This document shows positions 62,796 through 64,000 of a DNA stretch of 64,000 nucleotides, piece by piece. The stretch lies in the NCBI GenBank assembly GCA_945957605.1, contig CAMFLR010000001.1, positions 310,001-374,000 of the forward strand, written 5' to 3'. The DNA comes from an uncultured Isosphaeraceae bacterium (GTDB taxonomy: Bacteria; Planctomycetota; Planctomycetia; Isosphaerales; Isosphaeraceae). A program made the translations under genes and the position numbers. The notes beneath the pieces were generated by a model. It had not been told where the DNA came from, did not search any database, and saw nothing but the letters and a program-made list of their open reading frames with translations. The first letter of the stretch is position 1. Each line of letters begins with the position of its first letter.

Positions 62796-64000
62796 TCAGC
62801 GTGAGGTCGAAACCTTCATCCAGTAAAGCTGCTGACGATCGCCGCGGAATCGCAGGTCGGTCAGAAGTGCAGCCGGGTCGGATTTCGCCGGTCCTTTGTA
62901 GAACGCGCGATTGTTGATGCGTACTTCGAGCTTGCGTTTGAAGTCAATGAGTTTCGGGCTGATCCAAACATCAAGCCGCTCGACACCGTTCGTCGTGATA
63001 TTCAGCAGGTTACTCGGCGCACTCGTTCGCACCGTGAGTTTTGCCGGGTGAATATTCTTGCCGAGTGCATCGGCAGCTTCAGGCGCAATGGCGCGGCCTT
63101 CGCCAAGTTCCTGAATCACCACGCCATAAAATCGCGCGTCGCTCGGACGCGCAGAGTATGCGTCGAACGTCCGGGGCGTCGCGTCGCGTTTGCGTTTATC
63201 CATCCACTCGAAGGCCGCTGGCGCTTCTTCGGGCAGGTCTTCAAGCCCGCGGCGGAAGTATTCGACGAACGTCACGTCGAGCGCCTCGGAAATCATTTGC
63301 CGCGCGAAGCCATCGAATACCGCTTCCTTCGCGGCTGGCGCAAGTTCGCCGGTAACGATGTAGAGCGGCAGGCGCTCCGCGTGTTTGCGATAAGCGTAGA
63401 CGTATTTTGCCGGCTGGCCCGAAATCGACACGATGCCGGCGAACAGGTCGGGATGACCGAAGCCGAAGTCGAGCGCGATCGTGCCACCCACAACCTGTCC
63501 ACCCAGGAAAACGCGGTCGGAATCGATCGAATATCGCTTGCGAGCGTCGCGAAGTGAGAGTTCGATCGCCGCATGTTCGCTGTCGCTGAACTGATAGTCG
63601 CGCGGCTGGCCAGCGAGCAAATACTCAGGAGCGATGACGATATAACCGCGACGAGCGGCTTCGGTCTTCCACCATTCGATCGCCGACGCTGGACCGCGGC
63701 CGTCGTGAATCGCTACGACCGTTGGATAGTAGCGCAAGGGGTGATAGTCGGGGGGAAGATAAACCATGTACTCAGTGGGAACATCGTTGGAATCGTTCCC
63801 CACGCGATGCGTCACCGGCTTGCCCGCTTCCGTCGCGCCCGTGTCGCGCAAGGCCGGCGGCATCAGCACGACGAGCTTGCTCAGCGTATCGAGGTCAATC
63901 TTGCCGTCGACCTTCGTTGCCGTCTTGCTGAATTCGAGGGCCTGAAGCTCGTTGAGCAACTCGGTGCGTTTTGAATCGTCGTCAGCCCGCAGGTAATCGA
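62796..64000 (-). CDS. Esterase-like alpha/beta hydrolase, C-terminal part, nucleophile lost
   Basis: The frame is open to the window edge, so this is the C-terminal portion (at least 400 residues) of a longer protein. It has MVYLPPDYHPLRYYPTVVAIH, a fold like poly(3-hydroxybutyrate) depolymerase and feruloyl esterase relatives. The elbow reads RVFLGGQVVGGTIALDFGFG: the GxSxG serine is replaced by Val (codon 63492-63494). A further domain ends the protein (WISPKLIDFKRKLEVRINN). Unless the Val is a sequence error, it is probably not a serine esterase. It may be a binding or scaffold protein. Confidence 0.72.
   Translation of the reverse strand, partial: DYLRADDDSKRTELLNELQALEFSKTATKVDGKIDLDTLSKLVVLMPPALRDTGATEAGKPVTHRVGNDSNDVPTEYMVYLPPDYHPLRYYPTVVAIHDGRGPASAIEWWKTEAARRGYIVIAPEYLLAGQPRDYQFSDSEHAAIELSLRDARKRYSIDSDRVFLGGQVVGGTIALDFGFGHPDLFAGIVSISGQPAKYVYAYRKHAERLPLYIVTGELAPAAKEAVFDGFARQMISEALDVTFVEYFRRGLEDLPEEAPAAFEWMDKRKRDATPRTFDAYSARPSDARFYGVVIQELGEGRAIAPEAADALGKNIHPAKLTVRTSAPSNLLNITTNGVERLDVWISPKLIDFKRKLEVRINNRAFYKGPAKSDPAALLTDLRFRGDRQQLYWMKVSTSR

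Noticed and set aside
1..64000. Search for tRNA, rRNA, CRISPR arrays, insertion sequences and phage genes
   Set aside because: By reading I saw no transposase or integrase motifs, no spaced direct-repeat array and no recognisable tRNA or rRNA segment; a tool-based scan could still find a tRNA I missed.

Overview
The window looks like a chromosomal segment of a Planctomycete, most likely of the Gemmatales/Isosphaerales type. The evidence is high GC, many planctomycete-restricted families (four secreted LolA-fold-like paralogues, a DUF1571 lipoprotein, a Ser/Thr kinase with the typical planctomycete N-terminal leader), a giant surface protein with an N-terminal 'LEPRALL' motif, frequent GTG/TTG starts, and long monocistronic genes separated by intergenic hairpins. 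I saw no rRNA, tRNA, CRISPR array, insertion sequence or phage gene. Names such as DUF or TIGR numbers are from memory of the families, not from a search.

Layout. 1-5.7 kb (minus): the start of a 7Fe ferredoxin, a secreted cyclophilin and a 1,524-residue membrane-anchored TPR protein with a clear terminator. 6.2-9.8 kb (plus): a tandem array of four paralogous secreted proteins. 10.1-15.0 kb (plus): a membrane-microdomain cluster of long NfeD, short NfeD, flotillin-like FloA and a one-TM protein. 15.2-19.9 kb (plus): a thioredoxin-YHS fusion, a possible 28-residue protein, an alpha/beta hydrolase overlapping cobL, and a PIG-L/BshB1-like deacetylase. 20.1-29.8 kb (plus): PP2C phosphatase, Ser/Thr kinase, a ribbon-helix-helix-like protein, a full-length Lhr helicase, an LpxH-like phosphoesterase and a membrane protein.

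29.8-46.1 kb is an unbroken minus-strand run: a small basic protein, an alpha/beta hydrolase overlapping an enolase-superfamily epimerase, a DUF4394/DUF4214 surface protein, a NicO-type metal exporter, a response regulator, a DUF1571 lipoprotein, and then a fatty-acid/polyketide-like set. In transcription order that set is dehydratase, acyl carrier protein, second dehydratase, a ketosynthase homologue without its active-site Cys, an intact ketosynthase, an alpha/beta hydrolase and a GH3-family (acyl-amido synthetase) protein. This candidate biosynthetic cluster is the most interesting part of the window.

46.5-64 kb: a beta-propeller protein, DUF2252, an M28 peptidase, a small secreted protein with a strong terminator, a PemK/MazF-like gene with an acidic partner, an M20 peptidase, a PIG-L deacetylase, EF-P with an atypical tip loop, an O-methyltransferase, a YCII protein overlapping an ECF sigma factor, serine acetyltransferase, a small membrane protein, a methyltransferase overlapping a GH13 amylase, and a partial esterase-like gene whose nucleophile Ser is replaced by Val.
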